The notes beneath the pieces are model-generated. The model saw only the letters and a list, made by a program, of their open reading frames with translations. It did no database searches and had not been told where the DNA came from. The position numbers and the translations under genes were made by a program. Below are positions 1-11,312 of a stretch of DNA of 64,000 nucleotides, one piece after another (positions within the stretch are counted from its first letter, which is position 1; each line of letters starts with the position of its first letter). The stretch is from Straminergon stramineum (taxonomy: Eukaryota; Streptophyta; Bryopsida; Hypnales; Calliergonaceae): the NCBI GenBank assembly GCA_963920665.1, contig OY987264.1, positions 31,848,906 through 31,912,905 of the forward strand, given 5' to 3'.

Positions 1-135
1 GAGTAGTTCGTTAAGTTTTGGTTTTGGTTTTAATTTCTAGAATTTTGTGAAATATCACTTACCTTTAGCTACTTAAAAGCCTCTTCAACTAAGACAGTGT
101 CTGCTATTGACATATTTCTAAATTGTGTATTACAG

Positions 136-2492
136 GTGGATGCTCCTGTTGAGCTTCTGCGTCCTGTCAATGTGGGCCAGTCTTCCAAGCTAAGAGTTGG
201 ACAGAGGTGTTTAGCAATTGGTAATCCATTTGGCTTTGACCACACTCTAACCGTCGGAGTTGTCAGCGGACTGAACCGTGACATTTACAGCCAGACTGGT
301 GTGGTTATTGGAGGCGGCATTCAGACTGACGCTGCCATCAATCCTGGCAACAGGTAAACATTATCACCTCACAGAATCGTAACTTCTAATTTTCTTATAG
401 ACACGAATAGAAGAGGATTTCATTCGTATGGTAAACATGGTGCAACAATCTACTTATTTTGTGGGAAACGTAGTCTTAACTTCCCTAATGGCCAATGTGG
501 CTGCTTCTATGTCTACAGGGGTTATAATGCATCATGTTGGTGACTTCAACATATCTAAATATACTAATAGGTAGCAACGTAATTTTTTCTGGCAAAAATT
601 TGCAAAAATCGTCCTCGTAAGTTGTGAGGAGATATAATAAATTTTATGGTTTTCAGTGGACAAAATCACTGTGATTCTCCAAAGTGAAATGAAATGTATG
701 GATGTATTCACCTAATTTTTTTATTAAAGTAAATCATGTAATCCATATGGATGAATATATTTGAAATTGCATAAATAGAAGTTCTAATGTTGTACTTGAT
801 CCCCACATGAGCAAGGCCCTCCAAACACTACGATGATAAAAAGAAGAGATCGTAGATTACATTTTTGAACAATAGAAATATGTTTTAAAGCTATAATCAG
901 CTATTTTGTTTTAGTTCTGATCCTTAGGGGTTAATATCGTAACAGCTTGCACCTCACAAAAACATTACCCTACATCGAGGTTAGTTTCGACATGAATTGA
1001 TTAGAAATGAGAATGTTGAATGTCTGGAGAAATTGTAAACTATGGTTGTTTGAAAGTACAAAAATGACCTACTTATCAAAATGAATGAAAAATTGTTTTA
1101 ATGGGTGGAACTTTTTTCATTTGGATGAAAGTTTTGAAATTCCGAAAAAATGAAACGGAGGTGTCGAAACGTAGGCTGCCTTTGCAATAATTCGTTTCAT
1201 CAACTCTGTGTTGTAACCGACCACAGAGTACGGTAAACGGGAAAGGGAATATTCATTCAAATTCTCGATGCAATTTGCATTTACTGAATCTGCAACATTG
1301 TGTGTCCAGTGGAGGTGTACTCTTGGACTCGCAGGGTAATCTCATTGGTATCAACACTGCAATCTTCACTCGCACAGGTGTGATAATCTCTTCTTTTAGA
1401 ACATGGTTTTGTTGGAAATTTCTTTGGCTATCTATATATTGAGGAAGTGAAAAGCTAACTGGAGTGTATGCATTGTAATGGTGTAGGCACATCAGCAGGA
1501 GTTGGATTTGCAATACCTGTCGACACAGTTGCCAAACTCGTTCCTCAGCTTATCGCATATGGCAAGGTTAGTAATCAATTTCTAGAGCTTGTAGCTTCAA
1601 CTGGTAGATCACACTGATACGTCACATACTAAAACGTGATATTGCAGGTTATGCGACCAGGACTGAATGTGCAGCTTGCTCCTGAAGTAGTAGCCCAGCA
1701 ACTCAACATTCGCAGTGGTGCATTAGTATTATCGGTAAGCTCCTGCATTTAATCTTCAAAAGTTACATCGATAATCTGAAAATTCTAACGTAAGCAAATG
1801 CATTAGTATTCTCTATGGACAGCGCGGAACTACCATGTTCACTATTTCCACAGCAGTCTTTAGTAGCGGTGGCGTGGCACCTTTTGAGAATACTGCCATG
1901 CCAAACTAAGAATTATTTAGAGCACAGTGATGCCAAACCCACGTGACATCAAAGCATGTGAAGACAATGGCTTATTGGCTCTTGCTTGAATTGAGCTCAA
2001 CTTTGCAAAACACGGTGTCAAGGGTTGCTCTTCATTCCTTTCCATGCCATTATAGAGGGCGCTCAACTAGGGTTCTCTAGAATATTACAGGTTTTGTCGC
2101 AATTTTACATTAATGGCGATTTTCTTCTTTCAAATTTGCAGGTTCCTGACAGAAGTGCGGCTGCGAAGGCAGGGCTAGTAGCAACCAGGAGAGGATTAGC
2201 AGGAAATATCCTGCTTGGTGATGTAATTGTTGCAGTTGGCGAAATCACTGTAAGTATTCAACTTTAATTTTGTCCAACTGTCATTTCATGGCCAATGTAC
2301 GTATCTACTTCGACTTGAGATGATTTTGTTTTTGCATCTTAGATTGCCTTCTTTGCATCACAGGTCAAAAATCCACAAGAGCTTGCAAAAGCATTGGACA
2401 GCTTCCAAGTAGGAGATCAAATTTTGCTCAAGGTGCAGAGGAATGATAAGGTTCAGGAGTTGCCTTTGACACTCGAAGAGAGCACTCGATGA
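136..2492 (+). CDS. DEG8: DEG8-type trypsin-like serine protease with PDZ domain, 3' six exons
   Basis: Exons at 136-353, 1310-1377, 1487-1566, 1648-1734, 2142-2249 and 2364-2492 all have GT-AG borders and join in one frame to 229 residues ending in TGA. Seen: the S1C protease core with [15 protein letters not shown], then [12 protein letters not shown], with the catalytic serine of GNSGG split across intron 1, then [10 protein letters not shown] and GVGFAIP. A C-terminal PDZ-like region follows ([14 protein letters not shown]). Known: in plants, DEG8 works with DEG5 in the thylakoid lumen and degrades damaged photosystem II D1 protein. The match to plant DEG8 is close over the whole visible length as I recall that protein. 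The transit peptides and the catalytic His and Asp lie upstream of the window. DEG1 or DEG5 are less likely: DEG5 lacks the PDZ region and DEG1 differs around the active site. Confidence 0.93.
354..1309 (+). other. Intron 1 of the DEG8 gene
   Basis: A 956-base intron in phase 2 that splits the codon of the active-site serine. It is much longer than the other introns of the gene (81 to 407 bases). It carries one isolated CCTTAGGGGTTAA end near 921-933 that resembles the TTAA element family elsewhere in the window, but I found no convincing partner end. Confidence 0.75.
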
Positions 2493-5400
2493 AGCCAATT
2501 CTTTTTCAAATAAAGGTGTAACATCACCAGCAGTTCTTATCAGATTCTTACCAAAATTGTACTGGAATTTGGTGCCATGAGTCCTTTTGTTTCTTACTAT
2601 GCTACCAAGGTAAGTTTCACAATTCTGAGTGGCTCCTTAAACTAAGCACTCTGCATACATACATTTTTTAAAAACAGCTTGTGTCGGTGGTTTTAGGAAA
2701 TTTGCATTACGAAATTCAAAAAATCTTAACTAATTCAGTACTGCTCCAAAGTCCACGAAACAACTAGGGTTGAGTTTTGTTTGCTCTTCCGTGGCATTTT
2801 CAACCAAATTTAGAAAGTCTAGAAGCTTCTCCAAGTAAATGCAAGTAAATGGTTGAATATTTTGTAGCTGTTAGACTAAACCTTAACCCTGAAACCTCTC
2901 AGTTTTTGAAAATACACTGAAAAGCGAGTACCAGGGTCTAGCTTTGACGTGTCAGGGTTATAAACAAACAAAGACCAATAGTTACTCGTCTTTCAACTAC
3001 ACTATTTACCAAAGACATTCCATTCACACAGATTAGTGAGTAAAAACATTATGTCTTTAGCTACAACCCCAATTAGATTCAAATTTAATTGCTACCATAC
3101 ACATAGGTCATATATCTTCTTCAACTTGCCTTAAGGTATTTATACCCCAAACTACCAGTGCACCCAAAACCAATTTTAAGTTATGTTTTCCTGTTGTACA
3201 TTTGATGTGTCTAAATGTGGAATCCAAGTGCATAGTGTTAGTTTTCTTAGTTTGTTGGTTTTGGGTGTACTTACCTTAATCTACTATGAGTAGTAGGTAT
3301 TTCTGTGAGTATGAATTGTTCGTGAATTTTTATGGATTTCATTGGAATGGTTATCCAATCTGATATAGTTGATTGTTCTAAAGCGGTTGTGAGTATGTGC
3401 TGACGGTTGATTGTTGATATTTTCAAGTTTTCCATTTGAAAGGATGTATGTATCCAATCTAATATGAATTTGATCTGTATCTGTAGAGGGACTGAGAAAG
3501 GGGAGGAGTTCCGTTCCGTTCCGTTGGGCCCCAAGGGAGGAGTCCAACTTGTCCCCGTATTATTATGGAAGATCTTGCGCAGTTTGCTTTTGTGCACAGT
3601 AGCCCTACAGAGGTGCACTTTAGTCTCTAGAGCCTCTTTGTCTGACTTGCCACTTGTTCATTTCCAGCAAAAAGAAGGAACCCTTTTTGAGTTTCCAGCA
3701 TGTGCTTTCCTTGACCTTATCATAACCATTTCTTTAAATATTCATAGATTAGGAGTTTAGGAGTATTCTACTCGGTGGAAAAACGATAGTGGACAAAGGA
3801 TTCCCGAATGTGAGAGATTGGCCTGATATTTCGTTTTGTTTGGCCGTACCTGTTGTCATACAACTTAACCTTTCTTCTTCTTTTTTTTCCATGTTTTTAA
3901 TCCCAACCGCTCTCCAAGATGTTGATGCCCGTATGATATATATTGTACAGATCATGCATGGCTTGGGACTGCTGGAAGGACTGAGCTGAGTCTATTAAAA
4001 GAAAAACACTTCTATGACAACTGTGGAGACCTCCACTCACTGTTGGTCAGGTTATTTAGGACTCTGGATTGGCATGACATTATTTTGGGGAGTAAAATGG
4101 CCTCGAGGTGGTTGAAAAATGCTGTGATGGTGGTCGTTGAGTTAAGAGTGTCAAGTTAAATTGGATTGGGACATTAATCTTTAATTTTGGAATGTTGGGG
4201 TGGTCACCATGGAAATCATTCTTTTGGGTACCATGTGAATTATTTGCTTAAAAAAAATCCAAGAGTATTCATTGGAGGTCTAATTATTGTGCAAAGATCT
4301 TCCCTTTCCACACAAAATTTCAAGTTGATGAACATCTACACTTTTCTTTGACATGGAAGAATTTTTTGACATCCATTGAACACTTAGTGTCTAGAGTGGT
4401 GTTACAAGGTTAACCTTAGAAGGACATGCCTTGCATGACCATAGTAGTCACCAAAATATCCCTATTATTGCACCAATAGGTGCATTCTATGTTCCTTTAG
4501 TTAACAATGTAGTCATCTCTTGGTCCTTTTAGATTTGCAATGTCCTTTTAGAGTTAATTTGCACAAAAGGCCCTTCTAGTTTTGTAATTTGATTGTTTAT
4601 GTAAATTCTATATGCATACACTATCATATTAGATTACTTCGTTGTATTTTAGTACACCTTCATTTTGTAGTATACAATGGATATGAAACATAGCTATATT
4701 TCTATACACAACAAGGATTATGGTAAATGTTCCCATATTTGATCACTTAGGGGATTTTGGAGCAAATAGTGAATAATTTAAGGCACAAGTAATTTATCCC
4801 ATGTAGAAAGATAGGAAATATGGAGGTTGTTATTTTTTCGTAATTTTATTGTTGAAATTGAAATAGTTGTGAATATTGGGAACCAAAACATGCTTCGAGC
4901 CCATAGCCAATATCTAGACTCTTCTAATTTTGATCATTCAAGAACCACTTTCCATTCACTACTTCCTACTTTTTTGCTCACTACTTTAAAACATGTGTCA
5001 TGACCTTATTAGGCCCAACCTTAAAGAGGAGGAAAAAAAACACATTCCAAGCTTTGATTGGAAACCCAATTGAACCTTGGTTGGAAAGATGTTTAGGGAT
5101 TTATAAAGTGCTTTGTAATGATAAGGTGGTCTTGTCCATTTCATGACTTTTTTAACATCTAATATCTAGAAAGCTTGAATTTTATTTATTTATATTTGAT
5201 AATATGAGTGGAGCGTATGTGAAAATTCTCATAAGTTAATATATTTGGATTAATTTTTATTCTTTTGAATGTTTCAAAAATATGTTCTTGTAAATAATAC
5301 TCCACAACTATCACTTACTTGAAAATATATTATATAGTTACAATTATATCTTAAGAGTAACTTTATAACTACTATTGTGCTTAATATACTGGTGAAATAG

Positions 5401-6968
5401 GGCTCACTGAAATGGGAGTGTCATATTTTTTAATCTTCATGAAATCATTAAGCATAATCAATCCCTTAAATTTGGTCATTGTCATTCAACTAAGACCATG
5501 TGGGATGTAAGAGTCATTATTATTTTACATTTGCTAGATCTTTCTGCCACTACCTACATCTTACAACGTTGAATTTGCCAAATTTATAGTCTTAATGTGC
5601 CTCAAATAAAAATCTCATGACAATTATGATTATTCAATTAAACATGGTTAATGTGATTTAGAAGTGATCTCTAAGTCATCAAGAAACAATAAAGTGGGTA
5701 TCTAATTTTCATGAACTTTTGTGTCCAAAACTTCATAGTCGAAAAAGATTCCCTAAAAAATATCCTATAATTGAACTTCAAGATGTCTTAAATCCATTGG
5801 AAATCAAGTCAATAAAATTTTGATATTGGTCTTTAATCCCTAAAGGACCATAGTGCCCTCTGGGGGACAAATTGGATTTTGGACAAGTGTCTACAGTCTC
5901 AATTTTTGTCATGATTTCGTAAAAAAAATTAAATAGAAAAACACATTAGCTTTTAGGAAATATAACTTTTATTTCAATTAGTACCTGAGAGCAAGGGTTA
6001 TGCCAAATAAGCTCAAAAAAGGGGAGACCTAGCAACAAAAAAATTCACAGAATTTGAATTTTTTGAATTTTTTTTCTCATAGATTATATTTTTGGCTAAA
6101 TGGAAATCTTTGAGTCATTACATTCGTATAAGTAATGTGAAGTTTTGGAGCATCTTGTTTTTTAGGCAATCATAGCAACTTCTTCAGAAAATAATGTATT
6201 GGATTTGTTTTTGAAATCAATTTTCATAATTTAAAGAAAAAAAAGTTTCACATGCTTTAATCCATGGACAACCTGTCAAAGGCTCTATTCAAAAAAATTA
6301 TCAAACTTTCCAATGCAAAAACTACATGTTCAAATTGTGATTCAAAACCCCAAGACTTGGACTAATAGATGTATCTTTTGAAGATAAAGAGAAGAATACC
6401 AAAGAAGTTCACTTGTAGATGAGTATTGGAGGATCTTTCTTAAAGATTCTTTGAAAATCCAACCCTAGGGGCTGAGTATGTTGGAGGAGTGCTAGTATGT
6501 GAACATATAATCTAGCATCATTGGAATATGTTGTTTAAGGGTTAACACCCAACATTGTTTTGGAGACTTACATATGCAATTCTAAAACGTTAGGTATATT
6601 ATTTTTGGACTCTTTAGGTTGTTCCACACAACTTTCTCTTATTTCAAACAAATCTAAGGTATAAACACACAAAAACATCCCCATTCCCATTCATGTATTA
6701 GTAGAGTTCTCTTGAAATGTCCCTAGGCTTTCATTAAATTGTCCTTGTATTGTGTCATAAAATTGTCCCCTTACAAACTGCTGATTGGTTGACTACTAAA
6801 ATTGTCAGGTTTTGATTTTAGGTCCACCTATGTAACAATTTCAGTGGTCTAGGGAGCCGCAACTTTGAAAATTGATAGAAATTACATGCTATATCCAAAG
6901 TTTTGTTTTTTTAGAAGATTCATGATTTTCAATTGCTAATACTACAAAATATTTTTCCTAGTAAAAGA
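2493..6968. other. Gene-free AT-rich tract downstream of DEG8
   Basis: The first few hundred bases probably hold the DEG8 3' UTR. No ORF shows codon structure or a recognisable domain. The stretch near 4240-4440 shares lines with 17040-17260, 60300-60440 and 62140-62270 (CACAAAATTT next to CCAATGAGT-like strings), so it belongs to a dispersed decayed repeat. A single CCCTAAAGGACCAT terminus sits near 5842. Confidence 0.6.
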
Positions 6969-7297
6969 TGTTGAAGATCATGTACATCTTAGTGTAGATA
7001 GTGTACATACAGTCCTAGGAGTAGGATTAGACTCTTAGTTAGACTTAGAGTCTATTGGGTGTTGCTTGTAGTCAAAGGCAGCCCAAGGTTGTTAGTTATC
7101 CCATATGGTTTGTGGATAACTAGTGAAAGGCTTTTAGCTTATGTTCAGCCCACACATGGGCCTTGGTATCTTCTACCATCTAAGTAAAGCCTTTCTCCAT
7201 TCAAAACTCAATAAAAGATGCCTCCAACTATGCTGAATTTCTTATATTCACGTTTTTGGGTGTTTCTACCGTAACTAATCTCTTGCATTGCATTGCA
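6969..7297. mobile_element. Likely solo LTR of a retrotransposon
   Basis: The 329-base unit starts TGTTGAAGATC, ends CTTGCATTGCA and is flanked on both sides by AAGA (6965-6968 and 7298-7301), a plausible target duplication. It contains CAATAAAAG near 7210, fitting a polyadenylation signal. The TG...CA ends and the TGTTGAAGA start are typical of Ty1/copia LTRs. No internal gag-pol or second LTR is present next to it, so it would be the product of LTR-LTR recombination. The duplication is only four bases, so chance cannot be excluded. Confidence 0.5.
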
Positions 7298-8030
7298 AAG
7301 ATTCACAATACAATTTAGAATTATTTCCATGTTCATATGATGTACCAATAGATAATGAAATCTTCGTTTTAATCATGTTTCCCTATGTATGGTACTACCG
7401 TGCATATACATAGATATATAGAGATATAGAGCCTAAAGAGGTAAGGACAACCAAAAGAGTGTAAAGCAGGTGTAAGGAAGTCCGGGTAAGGTAACAAAAA
7501 TGTTGGTCGTCCGTCAATATCATGCTGAGTAACGTGATCGCAGCTGGCCCTTCTCGATCAACTTGGCGATTATCTTCGCTTAGCCCAATTGAAAGTGAAC
7601 CCCGGTGATGTGAACTTGTGCGTTCCCTTTTGGTCCATCTGTCATTCTACGCATCATTGCCCGTCATTTTCATCTGAACGTGTATACATATCTGTAAGTT
7701 AATAAGCAGACTAAGGTAGGGCGAGTACAATCATAGTTGTCAAAAAGGGGCAACTGACGAACGAACGAAAGAACGAATGACTGTGCATTGTTGGAAATTT
7801 GGAACTAACTTAATAAACTTCCATAAAATTTTGTAACTGAAAAAATAAAACGGAGCGAACATGGCAAGGATTGGAGAACCTAAGTGCGAACCCATCAAGA
7901 CTCAGCTTCCGAAAAAGTTGAAAGTGGCCTGATTGTGTTCATTATCTCTTTCATTGGTTGTTCCACATGTTCAGACTTTTAAACAGAACATGGGTATTTG
8001 ACGGAGAAGGTGTAAGAAATTTATTTTATT

Positions 8031-8966
8031 TTAACCCCTAAATGTTTCTGACTATGTTTTCTCCAGGAATGCTCCAAAACTGTCATTTTTAGGACAAGCA
8101 CCAAATTTTAGGAAAAAAAATTTTCTGGACACATGTAACTGTAAGATCTTGGAGTATGCTGATTTTAGAAGATGCGGAAAAAATTTCAGAAATTTCCACC
8201 ATATAGATTGTAAGATATTAGCATTTGAATGGACAAAAATCCTTTTTTGAGCCATGTGAAAAAACAGGCAGTTGCACTTCACAAGGCCACATTTGTATGA
8301 AAAAAAATTCAAAATGGTGGTCACTCTTTGGATTCATTCTTCAAGGCAAGTTGGCTACATGCTTGAAAAAATTCAAATCATTTGGAATTGTACAACATAT
8401 GAGAAAAAATTAGTAAGTAGAAAGAAGTCGAGAATTATTCAAAATACTAAATTGTTAAGGATTTTGTTATAGAATTGAAAAATTCCAATCCCAATGGTTG
8501 TAATGTTGTAATAATTGATCTACATCCTATGATTTTATTCTTTTCCAAAAATATTTAAAATTGAGTTAAATAAAGGACTTCAAAGTTTATTTTAGAGTAG
8601 AGAATCCGAAATTGCCTACAAACTAAAACTCCTCATAACTTTCATCTCATGAATCAAAACAAAATGATTCAAAGCTTTCCATTTATATATAAATTTAGAA
8701 AACCAATTTCAGATTTTTATTTCTTAAAAACATATTTTTCTTAAGAAATTTTTGGGCTGCCCGAAGATCAATGAAAATTACATATCATGCCATAACTCTC
8801 TAATTATGTAATCAAAAGTTATGAAAATTGTTGGGCCTTAAAGCTACTCCTCATGCACATGTTGTGTGAAAATTTCAAAGAAAAAAAAAAGAAAAACTCC
8901 ATTAGTAGTGAGGTGCCCAAAATCACTATGTTGCCAAAAAACGCAGTTTGGTCCTTGAGGGGTTAA
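8031..8966 (+). mobile_element. TTAA-ended TIR element, family A, copy 1
   Basis: The unit begins TTAACCCCTAAATG and ends GGTCCTTGAGGGGTTAA, so both ends carry TTAA and imperfect TIRs. Its interior matches 28642-29575 over its whole length and 54485 to about 55375 in the opposite orientation. The short ORFs within are not conserved between copies, so this is a non-autonomous element. TTAA targets with CCC-starting TIRs are the hallmark of the piggyBac superfamily; the assignment here is inference. Confidence 0.75.
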
Positions 8967-9031
8967 TTTTAAAAAAAATTTAAAAACAAAATCAAAACAA
9001 AACTCATAGAAAACCTCATGTGATTGGTCAG

Positions 9032-9863
9032 GGTGAACTGACCCCTAAACTGACCCCTTGCTCATCCCCCCCCCCCCCCCCCCAAATCATTCCAAGGGTA
9101 CGTGTAAAAAACAGACCCCCTATTTTGTGCTTAACCCCTAAAGGACCAAGGCATATTTGGGGCAGAAATTGTCAAAAACTGCCACTTTTTAGGGCAGCAA
9201 GAAAAAAATGAAAAAAAAAGGTTTTTTTCTCAAAATTCAACCGTAAAACTTTTGAACTAGACTTCTTTGGGAACATATGGAAATTTTTTTAGAAATTTTG
9301 ACCGCACAGATTGAAAGATTATAACGTTTGAAGTTAGGTGAAAAAGTTTTTTTCCAACCTTGCCCAACACAGCCTGCAAACTTCAACTCCTTCTAGAATG
9401 AGATTCTTATACTAAATAGGGTTATTTTTTTTGACATTTGCATCTTTGATTATGTAAGCTATACACCCACCAAATTTCAAAATCATAGGAAGAGTTTTGC
9501 ACATGCTACCTGAAGCTGCCCGAGCTGCCCACAAAATTCAGGGCAGCATAACTTTTGATCCGGGCACCCGATCGGAAAAAAAATTAGATTTTCAAGAAGG
9601 GGATACATAGTTACAAATTACATCCAAATTTCATGAACATCCGACTAAAAATGACTTTGTAGGAGCCTACCCGAGATTTCTTGCGTACGCTGAATGGACA
9701 CTTGGTCCTTTAGGGGTTAATTGATTTATCTTGCTCACCACTCTTGGCTAATCTGGGGCCTCTGATTGCAAATATGAATTCAGAATTTGCAAATTTTATC
9801 ATGTGTGGCAAATAAAAAATTTCAGCGTTTTCCCTCAAGGACAAGCAAGGGGGTCAGTTCACC
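9032..9863. mobile_element. TIR element, family E, carrying a nested insertion
   Basis: The left end reads GGTGAACTGACCCC and the right end GGGGGTCAGTTCACC. The interior outside 9131-9720 matches 63226-63360 and, inverted, about 22030-22180 (strings such as TGATTGCAAATATGAATTC). A run of 18 C lies at 9066-9083. The 9131-9720 element has landed in a TTAA of this one, so this element is the older. Confidence 0.7.
9131..9720. mobile_element. TTAA-ended TIR element, family B, nested in family E
   Basis: The 590-base unit reads TTAACCCCTAAAGGACCAAG at the left and CTTGGTCCTTTAGGGGTTAA at the right: a perfect 20-base inverted repeat including the TTAA. Related interiors lie at about 17490-17764 and 18052-19275. 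No coding capacity. It is the cleanest example of the TTAA family in the window. Confidence 0.85.
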
Positions 9864-10274
9864 ACTGCCATGTGAACCTGGCTCGCTCCTCGAATTACCA
9901 TGGTTCATTTGTGTCAAAAAAAAAATACAAAAAAAATAGAAAAATTACCATAGTCCACAGTAATTGTATGGAAACGGTGTGCTCCAAATCCAGACGTCCA
10001 GAGGCAGGCAGGCAGGCAGGCATTGACCCTGAACCCCCAAATTCAATAACCGATTTTTGTCTAGAACATGGTAAAAATCCACCGGCACCGGATAACTTGG
10101 ACGGAGACCACACTAAGTTAAGTAAGTCCTTTCCCCCTGCCTTTTATTAGTGACCCGCTCTATTTTTCTGACATAATTCTGAAAAATGTTCTGCCTTCCT
10201 AGATTTCTGACAAATTTTTGTTAGTGCGCTCGTGCCCCATCTATTGGTGATTACTGATGAGATGAGAGGTTCTG

Positions 10275-10305
<31 letters not shown>

Positions 10306-11129
10306 CCCGTACTGCTGTGCAGTACCTTACACTGGTGTGCAGGGGGGGCATGGAAAGCAGCGCAGCTCCTATGTCATACAAAAAGCTGATGAACTGTTTG
10401 AACTTACTTACTTCTTCTTGTGGAGTACATTTTACAAGACACATGTACACCACAAGAATTTTTGGGACTGCAATAGGCATGTCCAAAGTTGTGCTTGTCA
10501 TGGGCTGAGTTACCTTATATTACTTACTTACAGCTCTCCCCATCGAATTCTGATTTGAGTGGCCAGGGTACAATCATATCATACAATGCATTGTGTTGAT
10601 GGATGGATGGAAACCAACATTTTCTTTTTAAATGTGGGTGAAAGTAGTATGCGACATGGATGGATGGATGGATGGATGGATTGAAGAGATAAAAAAATTT
10701 GTTGAAAATCAACACATTCCAAGTGGAAGCATGGGATTTGAAACAATATTGAAGAAGTTGTGGGGTTTTATAGAATCCATAATGCCAAGTCTGGTTTTGA
10801 AGGTAGATTAGTCACCATTCCATTGGATAGTTAGTAAAAAAAACGTTATAACTCATAAGGCAACCCCTCTTTATACACCTTTAGATTTGCGGAAAATGCA
10901 AATGTGAACGTTTGTGATGAACTATTGAACTGGGCATTATGTCCCCATAAAGCTCTCGAGCCTCCTAGCTCTCAAACATTATCTAGTCCAAAATGCATGA
11001 AATTGATTTGTGTAGGTATGGTGGTCCAAGGCACATTCATTTGTAGGTTGGTTGGTCAATCAATCATTCTCAATTGCTAGCAGGTTGTACATGCACAAAT
11101 GTTCTATACTAGTATGTACAATAGAAACT
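9864..11129. other. No gene seen; short simple repeats
   Basis: The tract holds an AGGC run at about 10002-10021, CAG/CAA triplets near 10272-10303 and GGAT runs near 10600 and 10650-10680. Short ORFs here begin at non-ATG codons or run through the simple repeats, and I recognise no domain. It is locally GC-richer than its flanks. Confidence 0.5.
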
Positions 11130-11312
11130 CTCTAAAGTATTAGACTACTCTCTCTAAAGTAATAACCTCTCTAAGGTAATATTGATTACCCAATCCCACA
11201 TTGAACATCATACACAAAGGTCATCAATGAAACAACCCTCTTGAATATAATAACCTCTATAATATAGTCAACCGAGTTTTGGCCCTATTACTTTAGAGAG
11301 GTTTTACAATAT
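11130..11312. mobile_element. Foldback MITE with CTCTCTAAAGTA-like termini
   Basis: The left side reads GAAACTCTCTAAAGTATTA and repeats as CTCTCTAAAGTAATAACC. The right side reads TATTACTTTAGAGAGGTTT, its inverse. The layout recalls a foldback repeat with AAACCTCTATAAATTAATA-type ends that is widespread in flowering plants; that link is from memory and not tested. Confidence 0.55.

Noticed and set aside
8225..8472. Small ORFs similar to those at 55017-55238
   Set aside because: Their likeness comes from the shared family A element DNA. Stops and frameshifts differ between copies, so there is no conserved protein.
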